DNA from: DATAWZ01 sp036266975
GTDB lineage: Bacteria > Actinomycetota > Thermoleophilia > Solirubrobacterales > Solirubrobacteraceae
NCBI GenBank assembly: GCA_036266975.1
Contig: DATAWZ010000198.1
Coordinates: 1 to 24,778, forward strand
DNA: 24,778 nt
Direction: 5' to 3'
Part shown: positions 1-7,982 of the stretch, piece after piece
How positions within the stretch are numbered: position 1 is the first letter of the stretch
Layout: each line of letters begins with the position of its first letter
Translations under genes and position numbers: made by a program
The notes under the pieces: generated by a model
Seen by the model: the letters and a program-made list of their open reading frames with translations, nothing else
Database searches by the model: none
What the model was told of the DNA's origin: nothing

Positions 1-1
1 G

Positions 2-1225
2 ATCGACGACGTGATCGCGCGCGGGATGGCCAAGGACCCCGACGAGCGCCCGGCGTCGGCGAGCGAGCTGATCCTCGAGGCGCGCCGCGCGCTCGGCACG
101 CTTCCCGCCGCCGATACCGCGCCGCGACGCACCTCGGCCGACCCGGCCGGCGGGGTCACCGCCACGCGCCGCGCGCCGGTCGTCGATCCGGGGATGATCA
201 GCGCGGGCTCCGCCACGCGCGTCGGCGGCGTCACCCCGCCCGCCGCGCCCACCCGCAGCTCGACCCCGGCGGCCGAGCCGGCCCCCGCCGTCGCCACCGG
301 CGCCTCGCGTACCCCGCTGATCGCGGTCGCGGTGCTCGCCGCCGTGATCGCCGCCGCCGTCGGCATCGTCGCCGGCAAGAAGTCGACCTCCAAGGGCGTC
401 TCGGCGTCGTCGTTCTCGAGCTCGGCGTCGGTCGGCGACCTGCAGCTGAGCTTCCCGACGAGCTGGCAGCGCAGCGCCACCGCTCCCAGCATCCCCGGGC
501 TGACCTTCGCCCAGCCCCTCGCGCTCGCCCCGGCCGGCGGATCGCCCTCCCTGGCCGCCGGAATGGTCAGCGCGCAGGGTCCCACGCTGCTTCCGGCCAG
601 CCTGCTGGCCAAGCTCCCGAGCACACCGACGGGCACGGCGGTGCGGATCGGCAGCGTCGAGGGGCTCTCCTATAGCGGCCTGTCGGTCGCGGGGGTGAGC
701 GGCCCGCTCACCCTGTATGTCATCCCGACCAGCGCCGGCGTGGCGACCGTCGCCTGCCTGGCCCCCGGGGTGCCGGCGCCGAAGGCGAGCTGTGAGCAGG
801 TCGCCGACACGCTGCGCGTGAGCGGCGCGACGGTCTATCCGCTCGGTGCGAGCCATTCCTACGCGGCCTCGCTCTCGCGGGCGCTCACGAGCCTTCAGAG
901 CTCGCGCACCGGTGCGCAGGCGCGCCTGGCCGGGGCCAAGACCGTCGCCGCGCAGGCGAGGGCGCTGAGCACGCTCGCCGGGCTGTACTCCTCGGCGGCC
1001 CACGCGGTGTCGGCGCTCTCACCGAGCCCGCAGGTCGCCGACTTCAACGGGCGCATCGTCAGCGCACTGAGCGGGCTGGCCGGCGACTACACGCGGGCGG
1101 CCGCCGCGGTCCGCCACACGAGCGCGGGGAACTATCGCGCCGCCTCGCGCGCGATCGGCAGCGGCTCGAGCACGCTCACGTCGGCCATCGCCGCGCTGAC
1201 CAGGGCGGGCTACGCGGTCGGCTGA
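2..1225 (+). CDS. Membrane Ser/Thr protein kinase, C-terminal part (5' end outside window)
   Basis: The open frame enters from the left edge and ends at a TGA at 1223-1225, giving 407 visible residues. The first residues (IDDVIARGMAKDPDERPAS) are the last helix of a bacterial Hanks-type kinase domain, where 'KDPxxRP' is a hallmark; the ATP site and catalytic loop lie outside the window. Next come an Ala/Pro/Thr-rich linker of about 70 residues, one transmembrane segment (about residues 104-122, followed by the stop-transfer GKK), and an Ala/Ser-rich extracellular domain of about 280 residues with two cysteines (in VACLAP and ASCEQV). No PASTA repeats are visible, so the outer domain is not the PknB type; its ligand is unknown. 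The last 16 bp overlap the convergent cyclase gene. Family assignment is firm, substrate unknown. Confidence 0.85.
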   Translation: MDDVIARGMAKDPDERPASASELILEARRALGTLPAADTAPRRTSADPAGGVTATRRAPVVDPGMISAGSATRVGGVTPPAAPTRSSTPAAEPAPAVATGASRTPLIAVAVLAAVIAAAVGIVAGKKSTSKGVSASSFSSSASVGDLQLSFPTSWQRSATAPSIPGLTFAQPLALAPAGGSPSLAAGMVSAQGPTLLPASLLAKLPSTPTGTAVRIGSVEGLSYSGLSVAGVSGPLTLYVIPTSAGVATVACLAPGVPAPKASCEQVADTLRVSGATVYPLGASHSYAASLSRALTSLQSSRTGAQARLAGAKTVAAQARALSTLAGLYSSAAHAVSALSPSPQVADFNGRIVSALSGLAGDYTRAAAAVRHTSAGNYRAASRAIGSGSSTLTSAIAALTRAGYAVG

Positions 1226-3093
1226 GCCGCCGCCTTGACGACGGTCTCGGCGGTGCTCGCCTTGCCGCCGCCCGCGCCGTCGTCGACCAGCGAGTAGATC
1301 TTCGTCGTCGCCTCGCGGCCGCGCAGCTGGAAGTCGTCGACGAACAGCACGTCGTCGGGCGGAGCCTGCAGGGCCTCCTTGGTGGTCTGCGAGAAGAACA
1401 GCTGGTGGGGGGTGCCCTTGGTCAGCGCCTCGATGCGGGCGGCGCTGTTGGTCGTGTCGCCCACCGCGGCGTACTCGACCCGGCGCTCGGAGCCGACGTT
1501 GCCCGACATCACGCGGCCGGTGTTCAGCCCGATGCCCATGCGGAAGCCCTTGTCGGACAGGCCCTCCGTGCGCAGCCACTCGTTGAACCGCGGCAAGCGC
1601 ACGCCCAGCATCTCGCGCGCGGTGGCCAGTGCGCGGTCGGCGCTGTCCTCGAGGGTGATCGGCGCGCCGAAGACGGCGAAGATGCCGTCGCCCATGTAGG
1701 CGACGAGCGTGCCGCCGTGGTCGAGGATCGCGTCGCTCATCTCGCTGAGGTAGTGGTTGAGCACGTCGATCACCTGGGGCGGGGTGAGCGACTCGGCGAA
1801 CGTCGTGAAGCCGCGCAGGTCGGTGAACATGATCGTCGCGTAGCGTTCGACGCCCCCCAAGCGCAGCCCCCCGTCGGCGCCGGCGAGGACCTCGTCGACG
1901 ACGTCCTCGGGGACGAAGCGCGAGAACAGGTCGCGCGTGCGCGAGCGCTCGAACGCCTCGCTGATGACCTGGACCGAGAGGGCACCGACCGCGCTGATCA
2001 CGAGCGCGAGCATCGCGTAGACGTACGCCATCACCATGCCGCTGTCGAAGGCAACCTGGACGCCGACGCTGAACGCGGCGCCGAGCGCGACCGCGAGGAT
2101 CGTCGCGCGGCCCGCACCGATGCGGCGGATGACCAGCGGGATCGTCCCGCCGAGCGCGACGATCATCAGCACGTCGAGCCACGGCGGCCCCCAGGTGAGG
2201 GGCAGCCGTCGCAGCACGGTCTCGATCGCGCTGGCCTGGACCTCGGCGCCGGGCATGACCGCCGAGGTCGGCGTCGCGTGCAGGTCCTGCAGCGAGGGCG
2301 CCGACGGTCCGACGACGACGATCTTGTTCTTGAAGAAGCCCTTGGGGAGCTGGTGCTTGTAGACCGCCCCGAACGAGACCGCCGGAATCGTGCCCGCCGG
2401 GCCGTAGTAGTCCACGAACGCCGTCTGGCCGTGGAAGATGCTCGGACGGAGCTTGTGCCCCTCGACGACCTCGGCGGCGGCGACGCCAAAGCTCTGCAGC
2501 CCGTCGATGCTGTAGGCCATCCGGCGGATCACGTTGCCCGAGTCGGGCGGGAAGTTCGTGTTGCCCGCACGTGCGCCGACCTGAGCGAGCAGCTCGCGCC
2601 CCTGGCCGGAGCCCAGGAACTCGACCTCGGAGCTGTCGCCGTTGAGCGTCTCGGTCGTGGAGACGACCACCTTGCCGTTCGCGTTGTTGAGGGCGCCCAG
2701 CAGCGCGAGCTCGTCGTTCTGGGCTTGCGCGCACTTGCCGGCCACATCATCGTCGGGACAGGCGCTCGGCTCGGTCGTCTGCACGTCGAGCGCGATCAGC
2801 TTCGGCCCGTCCGCTGAGATGTCGCTGATCACCTGGCCGTCGACCGCGCGCGGGAACGGCCACAGCAGCCTGAGGTCCTGGAACGTCCTGGCGTCGATCT
2901 CCACGACGACCAAGTTCTTCGGCGGCTTCTGCGTCCCGCGGATCGAGAAGCGCGCGTCGATGGTGCTGTTGTCGAGCGAGTTGAGCGCGTTCGTCTCGTA
3001 GAGGACGATCCCGACCGCGACGGCGAGAAGCGCCACTGCGGGCAGCAGAACCCGGCGCCAGCGCCCGGCCCTGCGCGTACCCGCTCCCCGCAT
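1210..3093 (-). CDS. CHASE2-domain class III adenylate/guanylate cyclase
   Basis: A 627-aa membrane receptor cyclase. It has an N-terminal transmembrane helix (about 14-32), an extracytoplasmic CHASE2 sensor (about 36-300, with the typical LVVVEIDARTF and KIVVVGPSA stretches), three further transmembrane helices (about 304-378) and a cytosolic class III cyclase domain (about 415-600). Metal-binding aspartates are D425 (FTDLRG) and D469 (YMGDG). The transition-state Asn/Arg pair is N549 and R553 (TTNSAAR). The position that is usually the purine-selecting Lys, four residues before D469, is Ala465, so ATP versus GTP preference cannot be read from sequence. The ATG lies four bases after the stop of the upstream FecR-like gene (TGAGCCTATG), so the two are probably co-transcribed. 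The 3' end overlaps the convergent kinase gene by 16 bp. Likely output is a cyclic nucleotide in response to an envelope signal. Confidence 0.9.
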   Translation of the reverse strand: MRGAGTRRAGRWRRVLLPAVALLAVAVGIVLYETNALNSLDNSTIDARFSIRGTQKPPKNLVVVEIDARTFQDLRLLWPFPRAVDGQVISDISADGPKLIALDVQTTEPSACPDDDVAGKCAQAQNDELALLGALNNANGKVVVSTTETLNGDSSEVEFLGSGQGRELLAQVGARAGNTNFPPDSGNVIRRMAYSIDGLQSFGVAAAEVVEGHKLRPSIFHGQTAFVDYYGPAGTIPAVSFGAVYKHQLPKGFFKNKIVVVGPSAPSLQDLHATPTSAVMPGAEVQASAIETVLRRLPLTWGPPWLDVLMIVALGGTIPLVIRRIGAGRATILAVALGAAFSVGVQVAFDSGMVMAYVYAMLALVISAVGALSVQVISEAFERSRTRDLFSRFVPEDVVDEVLAGADGGLRLGGVERYATIMFTDLRGFTTFAESLTPPQVIDVLNHYLSEMSDAILDHGGTLVAYMGDGIFAVFGAPITLEDSADRALATAREMLGVRLPRFNEWLRTEGLSDKGFRMGIGLNTGRVMSGNVGSERRVEYAAVGDTTNSAARIEALTKGTPHQLFFSQTTKEALQAPPDDVLFVDDFQLRGREATTKIYSLVDDGAGGGKASTAETVVKAAAQPTA

Positions 3094-3097
3094 AGGC

Positions 3098-5068
3098 TCA
3101 GCGTACCGCTGGAGCCTTGGCGAGGTAGCTGTGCCCCGCGCGCAGCGTGATCTTCTTGCGGGTGCGGAAGACGTCGACGGTGACCAGGCCCCGCTCGACC
3201 CGGGTCAGCGTGCCGTTGCACTGGTTGCGCACGCCGAACTGCGTACCGCGGATGGTCGCCGAGCTGAACTGCCCGTGCGTGACGAACTTGCCCTTCGCGG
3301 TCCCGGTGAGCAGGCCGAGCACCTTGCTCGAGAGCTTCTTGTGCGTGGAGGCGGCCTGCGCCTTGCCGGCGGCGACGCAGGCCCGGTGATTGGTCGTGTC
3401 CATGATGTTCAGGTCGGTCAGGCCCTTCTGCTTGCGACTCTGCAGGAGCTGGAAGAGCCCGGTGAAGTCGCCGGTCTGGGTCTTGTTGCGCGTCGCCGTC
3501 GCGGTGAGCAGGCCGACCTTGCCGCGGCTGGCGTCGATGATCGAGCCGACCGGGATCTGCCGCGCCTCGGTGAGCGGGACGAACCCGACGCCCTTGCTCA
3601 GCGCCGCCGAGGCGTTGTGGCCCTTGTGCGAGGGCAGCTTGATCAGCACCGTGCCGCTCACCGGCGCGACGTTGACCGTCTTGCCCAGCGCCGGCGCCGG
3701 GAGCACCGTGTAGGTGAAGTGGCCGGTGTTGGTGCCGCACACGTCGGTGGCGCTGCGCGTGATCGTGAACGTCCCCGGCTTGCTGGTGGCGAGCGGCTGG
3801 TCGTCGACCGCCGGATTGCCGGTCAGGCCGACGCCGGCGACCTTGACGCTGAACGTGACGGCCTGGCCGAGGTCGAAGGTGCTGTAGTCGGGGTTGGCCG
3901 AGAACGCCACGGCGGGGCCCGAGGGCTCGACGCCGACCTGGACGGTGTGGTGGGTGGGCTCCTGCTGGCTCTCGTTGTCGACCCCCCAGTAGGTGAGCTC
4001 GTGCAGCCCCGCGGGAATCGTGATCGTCGCGGTGCCCGACGTCGTGCTGCCGCTCGCGAGGCTGACCGAGGCGCTCTGCTGCGCGCCGCCGTCGAGCGTG
4101 TAGTCGACCTCCGAGGGCCCGCTGACGGCGTCGACGGTGACCGGGTACTGGCCGTTTGCGGCGCACGTGCCCGCGGTCGAGGAGGAGGACGGGAACGAGT
4201 AGGGGGTCAGCAGCGTCTGCAGCGTCTCGGTGACGGGCGAACCATCGACCGGGATGCTGATCGCCCAGGCGACGGCCTCGCCGTTGTCCTCGTCGGTGTC
4301 GGTATCGACGGTGTCCGGCAGCTGGCTGCCGTCGATGTCGCTCCAGACCGTCCCGTACTGGCCCTCGACGTAGGTGTAGCCGGCCGTGCTGCCCGGGATC
4401 ATGCCGAGCACGCGCTCGGCCGGGCTGTTGTTCGGCGTCAGTGTGCAGTCGACCTCGCCGGTGCTCGGGTCGTGGCCGCCGTAGCCGGTGTCCTCGGAGT
4501 TCAGGTAGCAGTCGCCGCCGTGGTAGAGGTAGCCGGTGATCGGCCCGTCGTTGTCCTGGAGGGTCCCGGTGTTGGTGACCGTGATCGTCGTCGTGTAGTA
4601 GTCCTGCCCGACCACGTAGCTGTCGACCTCCTGGACCTGACCGTCCGCCGGGGTCGCTCCGGTGGCCCCGATCGATTCGGCCACCGTGGTGGTGATCGTG
4701 TACGGGGAGGCGCTCGTCCCGGCGCCGCCCACCGTCTGGTTCCCGGTGTTGTCCGCCCCGGTGATGCTCGGGCCGACCGAGGGCCCGAACAGCTCGGGCG
4801 TGGTGCCGACGCCTACGGTGACGGCGTCCATCGACAGCCACGTCCCGCAGTGGCCCGGGTCGGTCCCCGAGAAGAAGGCGCTCGACGTGTCGCCGGCGTC
4901 CTGCAGCTGGCAGGCGAGATCGTCGTTGACGAAGATGTTCGTCAGCGGCCCCGAGCTGGTGATGACGTCCTGATCGGCCGCCTGCGCGACTCCCGCCGGC
5001 CCGAGCAGGATCCCGATCGGGATCGCCGCCCCCAGCGCCGCCCACCTGACTGTCCTCGTCAACCGCAC
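3098..5068 (-). CDS. Secreted protein with C-terminal FecR-like domain
   Basis: A 656-aa exported protein. The GTG start at 5068 is chosen because it places a signal peptide at the N-terminus (RTVRW, hydrophobic core, cleavage near AQA|AD at residue 30) and lies 8 nt after a TAGTGT -10 box; the frame stays open upstream but runs into the divergent gene. Residues 31-460 are Thr/Ser/Gly/Asp-rich beta-type sequence, including a stretch like bacterial surface repeats (YYTTTITVTNTG) and several Cys. Residues about 461-656 resemble the FecR-like beta domain found in exported proteins: FVPLTEARQIPVGSIID, a central KTQTGDF, then ATIRGTQFGV and RVERGLVTVDVF. It is followed 4 bp later by a CHASE2 cyclase. 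From memory, FecR-type proteins are often neighbours of CHASE2 receptors, so it may be the cyclase's extracellular partner. The ligand is unknown and the N-terminal domain could also be structural. Confidence 0.8.
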   Translation of the reverse strand: MRLTRTVRWAALGAAIPIGILLGPAGVAQAADQDVITSSGPLTNIFVNDDLACQLQDAGDTSSAFFSGTDPGHCGTWLSMDAVTVGVGTTPELFGPSVGPSITGADNTGNQTVGGAGTSASPYTITTTVAESIGATGATPADGQVQEVDSYVVGQDYYTTTITVTNTGTLQDNDGPITGYLYHGGDCYLNSEDTGYGGHDPSTGEVDCTLTPNNSPAERVLGMIPGSTAGYTYVEGQYGTVWSDIDGSQLPDTVDTDTDEDNGEAVAWAISIPVDGSPVTETLQTLLTPYSFPSSSSTAGTCAANGQYPVTVDAVSGPSEVDYTLDGGAQQSASVSLASGSTTSGTATITIPAGLHELTYWGVDNESQQEPTHHTVQVGVEPSGPAVAFSANPDYSTFDLGQAVTFSVKVAGVGLTGNPAVDDQPLATSKPGTFTITRSATDVCGTNTGHFTYTVLPAPALGKTVNVAPVSGTVLIKLPSHKGHNASAALSKGVGFVPLTEARQIPVGSIIDASRGKVGLLTATATRNKTQTGDFTGLFQLLQSRKQKGLTDLNIMDTTNHRACVAAGKAQAASTHKKLSSKVLGLLTGTAKGKFVTHGQFSSATIRGTQFGVRNQCNGTLTRVERGLVTVDVFRTRKKITLRAGHSYLAKAPAVR

Positions 5069-5076
5069 CCCCGCAA

Positions 5077-5082
5077 ACACTA
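5077..5082 (-). promoter_or_regulatory. -10 box of the FecR-like gene, leaderless type
   Basis: TAGTGT on the minus strand ends 8 nt before the GTG at 5068. Transcription would start at or next to the start codon. No Shine-Dalgarno motif is present at a usable distance, and no convincing -35 box is seen. Confidence 0.5.
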
Positions 5083-5149
5083 ACCGACGGAACACGCAAC
5101 ACGGCGCGTTGTTTCGCTGCCGAGAGCGGCGGGCTCGCGTCGATGCCGC

Positions 5150-5155
5150 TACGCT
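5150..5155 (+). promoter_or_regulatory. -10 box of the kinase-GAF gene, leaderless type
   Basis: TACGCT lies 10 nt before the GTG at 5166, and no ribosome-binding site is visible. Together with the opposing box at 5077-5082 it marks a divergent promoter region of about 100 bp. Confidence 0.45.
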
Positions 5156-5165
5156 CGCCGGAATC

Positions 5166-6470
5166 GTGGACGAGGCGCGCTTCACTCTGTTCGCCGACGA
5201 GGAGCTCGGCACCTACCGGATCGAGGCCCCCATCTCCAGCGGCGCGATGGGCGCCGTCTACCGCGCGCTGGACACCTCGAGCGGCCAGCCGGTGGCGATC
5301 AAGCACGTCAAGGACACCCGCCACGCCGAGCGCTTCGAGGTCGAGGCGCGCCTGCTGTCGGTCCTGCGTCACCCGCGCGTGGTGCGCGTGCTCGACTACA
5401 TGCAGGACGATCGCGGCCAGTTCCTGGTCATGGACCTCGTCCAGGGCATGGACCTGCACACGCTGCTCAAGGAGCGCGGGCGGCCCGGGCTGCCGCTCGA
5501 CGAAGCGGTCAAGTACACCCGCCAGACGTGCGAGGCGCTGCGCTACGTGCACGAGCAGCAGATCGTCCACCGCGACGTCAAGCCCCAGAACATCATCCTC
5601 GGCGAACAGGGGATCGTGCTCGTCGACTTCGGCGTGGCCCGGCTGCTCACCGAGGAGGAGGAGAGCGGGACGGCCGGGATCGGCACCCCCCGGTTCATGG
5701 CCCCGGAGGTGTTCGCGGGGGGCGCGGTCTCGCCGCGCAGCGACGTCTTCGGGCTGGCCGCGACCCTGTGGACCATGCTCACCGGCAAGCCGCCGGTGTA
5801 CGCCAACCCGACGCCGCTCACCGAGCTGGTCTCGGGACTCTCGCCGCAGATCGCCACCGCGATCCGCGCGGGGCTGGAGATGATCCCCGAGCGGCGCCTG
5901 GCCTCGATCGACGCGCTCGCTCGCGCGCTCGGCCAGCGCACCGACAGCACCGTCGGCCGCTCGCTCGCGCGCTCGGTCGAGCGACCGGCCGCGCGCCGCG
6001 GCCTGATGGAGGCGATCGTGCGCACCGCCGCGGCGGTCTTCCAGGCGGCGGCGTGCTCGGTGGCGCTCACCGACGCGACCACCGGCGAGCTCGTCTATCA
6101 GTCGGCGTGGGGCGCAGGCGCCAAGGAGATCGTCGGCGTGCGGCTCGCCCCCGGCAAGGGGCTCGCCGGCTCGGTCGTGGAGACCGGCGAGGGGCTCGCC
6201 GTCGCCGACTGCCGCAACGACGAGCGCTTCGCGCCGCGGATCGCGGCGGGGACGGGCTACGTGCCCTACACCATGCTCGTCGCGCCGCTGATGCGCCAGG
6301 ACACGGCGATCGGCGCGATCTCGCTGCTCGACCGCCGCGACGGCGGACGCTACGAGTCGGGCGACCTCGAGCGCCTGGCCCTGTTCGCCGAGCTCACCGT
6401 CGCGGCCATCGACGCCGACAGCGACTTCGTGCCGGCCCTCGGCGCCGACGACGCCATCGACCCCTTCTGA
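5166..6470 (+). CDS. Soluble Ser/Thr protein kinase with C-terminal GAF domain
   Basis: A 434-aa cytosolic Hanks-type kinase fused to a GAF domain. The GTG at 5166 is preferred over an upstream TTG at 5109: it follows a -10 box and starts just before the kinase fold. Kinase signatures are intact: Gly-rich loop SSGAMGAVY (about 24-32), Lys46 in VAIK, the catalytic loop HRDVKPQN (H135, D137, N141), DFG at 154-156, and GTPRFMAPEV. The Pro-rich or transmembrane region of PknB-like kinases is absent. Residues about 281-420 form a GAF domain (AAACSVALTD, GLAGSVVETGE, APLMRQDTAIGAISLLDRR). GAF domains bind small ligands, including cyclic nucleotides in some families. The neighbouring cyclase makes that attractive, but the ligand here is not shown. 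It is divergent from the FecR-like/cyclase unit and ends 8 bp before the convergent fumarase stop. Confidence 0.88.
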   Translation: MDEARFTLFADEELGTYRIEAPISSGAMGAVYRALDTSSGQPVAIKHVKDTRHAERFEVEARLLSVLRHPRVVRVLDYMQDDRGQFLVMDLVQGMDLHTLLKERGRPGLPLDEAVKYTRQTCEALRYVHEQQIVHRDVKPQNIILGEQGIVLVDFGVARLLTEEEESGTAGIGTPRFMAPEVFAGGAVSPRSDVFGLAATLWTMLTGKPPVYANPTPLTELVSGLSPQIATAIRAGLEMIPERRLASIDALARALGQRTDSTVGRSLARSVERPAARRGLMEAIVRTAAAVFQAAACSVALTDATTGELVYQSAWGAGAKEIVGVRLAPGKGLAGSVVETGEGLAVADCRNDERFAPRIAAGTGYVPYTMLVAPLMRQDTAIGAISLLDRRDGGRYESGDLERLALFAELTVAAIDADSDFVPALGADDAIDPF

Positions 6471-6478
6471 GAGGACCT

Positions 6479-7921
6479 CTAGCCGACGGGCTTGGCCGGC
6501 GCCTTGCGCGCCCGCGCCGCACGCCTGGGCTTGGCCTTCGCCGGAGGAGCCTGGTTGCCCGCCGCGATCTTGCGCAGGTCCAGCGCCTCGTCGAGGATCT
6601 TCTCCTCCACGCCGGCCGCGCGTGCGACCTCGCGCAGCGTGCCGCCCGACGCGCTCGCCGTCTTGACGATCTCGCTCGCCCTGTCGTAGCCGATGAACGG
6701 GTTCAGCGCGGTGGCCACGGCGAGCGTGCCCTCGGCGCTGCGCTCGCAGCCCGCCTTGTTGGCCTCGATGCCCTTGACGCACTTCTCGGTCAGCGCGGTG
6801 CTCGCCGTCGAGAGCAGGTGAATCGACTGCAGCAGGTTGCGCGCGATCAGGGGGATGCGCACGTTGAGCTCGAAGTTGCCCTGCATGCCGCCGATCGTGA
6901 TCGCCGTGTCGTTGCCGATCACCTGCGCGGCCACCTGCAGCACGACCTCGGGCATCACCGGATTGACCTTGCCGGGCATGATCGAGGAGCCCTTCTGCAG
7001 CTCGGGCAGGAGCAGCTCGCCGATGCCCGAGCGCGGACCGGAGCCCATCAGCGCGAGGTCCTGAGCGATCTTGGTCAGCGAGACGGCGACGACCTTCAGC
7101 GCGCCCGAGAGCTCGACCAGCGCGTCGCGGTTGGCCTGCGCCTCGAACGGATCCTCGGGCGGGGAGATCTTCAGCTTGCAATCCCGCGAGAGCCGCTGGC
7201 GCACCTTGGCCGCGAACTGCGGGTGGGTGTTCAGCCCGGTCCCGGTGGCGGTGCCGCCGAGCGGGATCTGGGCCACGTGGGGCAGCGCCGCCGACACGCG
7301 CGCCTGGCCGAGGCGGATCTGGGCCGCGTAGCCGGCGAACTCCTGCCCGAGCGTGACGGGCACGGCGTCCATCAGGTGCGTGCGGCCGGACTTGACGATG
7401 TTCTCGAACCGCCTGGACTTCGCCTCGAGCGCGCGCTCGAGTCCCTTGAGGGCCGGCAGCAGCGCGTTGGTCGCCTGGTCGAGCGCGGCCAGGTGCACGG
7501 CCGAGGGGAACACGTCGTTGGAGGACTGGCCCATGTTGACGTGGTCGTTGGGATGCGCCCCGTCGCCGGCGAGCGTGGCGATGACCTCGTTGGCGTTCAT
7601 GTTCGAGGAGGTCCCGGAGCCGGTCTGGAAGACGTCGATCGGGAACTGGTCGTCGTGCTTGCCCGCGGCGACCTCGCCGGCGGCCTTCTCGATCCGACCG
7701 GCCAGACGCTTGGGCAACAGGCCGAGCTCGCCGTTGACCGCGGCCCCGGCGCCCTTGATGCGGGCGAGCCAGTGGATCACCGAGATCGGGACCGGCTCAC
7801 CGGAGATCGGGAAGTTGTCGATCGCCTTGCGGGTCTCGCCGCCGTACAGCGGAGAGCGAGGGGCCCGGCTCGCCGGCCTGCGGCCGGCTGCGCCACCCTC
7901 GTTGAGCTCACTGCTCGCCAT
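6479..7921 (-). CDS. fumC: Class II fumarate hydratase
   Basis: A 480-aa enzyme that interconverts fumarate and L-malate in the TCA cycle. Family motifs are all present: GSGTSSNMNANEV (about 101-113), the active-site SGRTHLMDAVPVT region (about 178-190), and the superfamily signature GSSIMPGKVNP. The ATG at 7921 follows a modest purine-rich ribosome site (AGGAAAGGG on the minus strand, about 11 nt upstream). Two oddities stand out. Residues about 8-23, before the conserved LYGGET motif, are encoded by a copy of a repeat also found at 8858-8900, so the normal N-terminal strand has an unusual Gly/Ala/Arg-rich sequence. The C-terminus carries a Lys/Ala/Pro/Arg-rich basic tail of about 25 residues not typical of FumC. 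The gene is convergent with the kinase-GAF gene and appears monocistronic. Confidence 0.95.
   Translation of the reverse strand: MASSELNEGGAAGRRPASRAPRSPLYGGETRKAIDNFPISGEPVPISVIHWLARIKGAGAAVNGELGLLPKRLAGRIEKAAGEVAAGKHDDQFPIDVFQTGSGTSSNMNANEVIATLAGDGAHPNDHVNMGQSSNDVFPSAVHLAALDQATNALLPALKGLERALEAKSRRFENIVKSGRTHLMDAVPVTLGQEFAGYAAQIRLGQARVSAALPHVAQIPLGGTATGTGLNTHPQFAAKVRQRLSRDCKLKISPPEDPFEAQANRDALVELSGALKVVAVSLTKIAQDLALMGSGPRSGIGELLLPELQKGSSIMPGKVNPVMPEVVLQVAAQVIGNDTAITIGGMQGNFELNVRIPLIARNLLQSIHLLSTASTALTEKCVKGIEANKAGCERSAEGTLAVATALNPFIGYDRASEIVKTASASGGTLREVARAAGVEEKILDEALDLRKIAAGNQAPPAKAKPRRAARARKAPAKPVG
7843..7902 (-). repeat. Dispersed GC-rich repeat, copy A (inside the 5' end of fumC)
   Basis: The 43 bp at 7860-7902 match 8858-8900 with a single difference (T/C near the centre). 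The similarity continues more weakly over a further 17 bp (12 of 17 positions identical). The core contains GCCGGCC-TGC-GGCCGGC, a 7-bp stem with a 3-nt loop. In this copy the element is translated in frame as part of fumC, giving residues rich in Gly, Ala, Arg and Pro. Confidence 0.85.
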
Positions 7922-7982
7922 GTGCCGCCGTTCCCTTTCCTCGTGTGCTGCGTCTGAGTGCAGCCCGCACCCTATCCGTCTG

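Noticed and set aside
2829..7181. A 1450-codon open frame on the minus strand, and other long frames opposite ileS and the cyclase
   Set aside because: High-GC DNA leaves long shadow frames open. These have extreme Arg/Asp/Gly or Arg/Ala bias, no domains, and cover well-supported genes in other frames.
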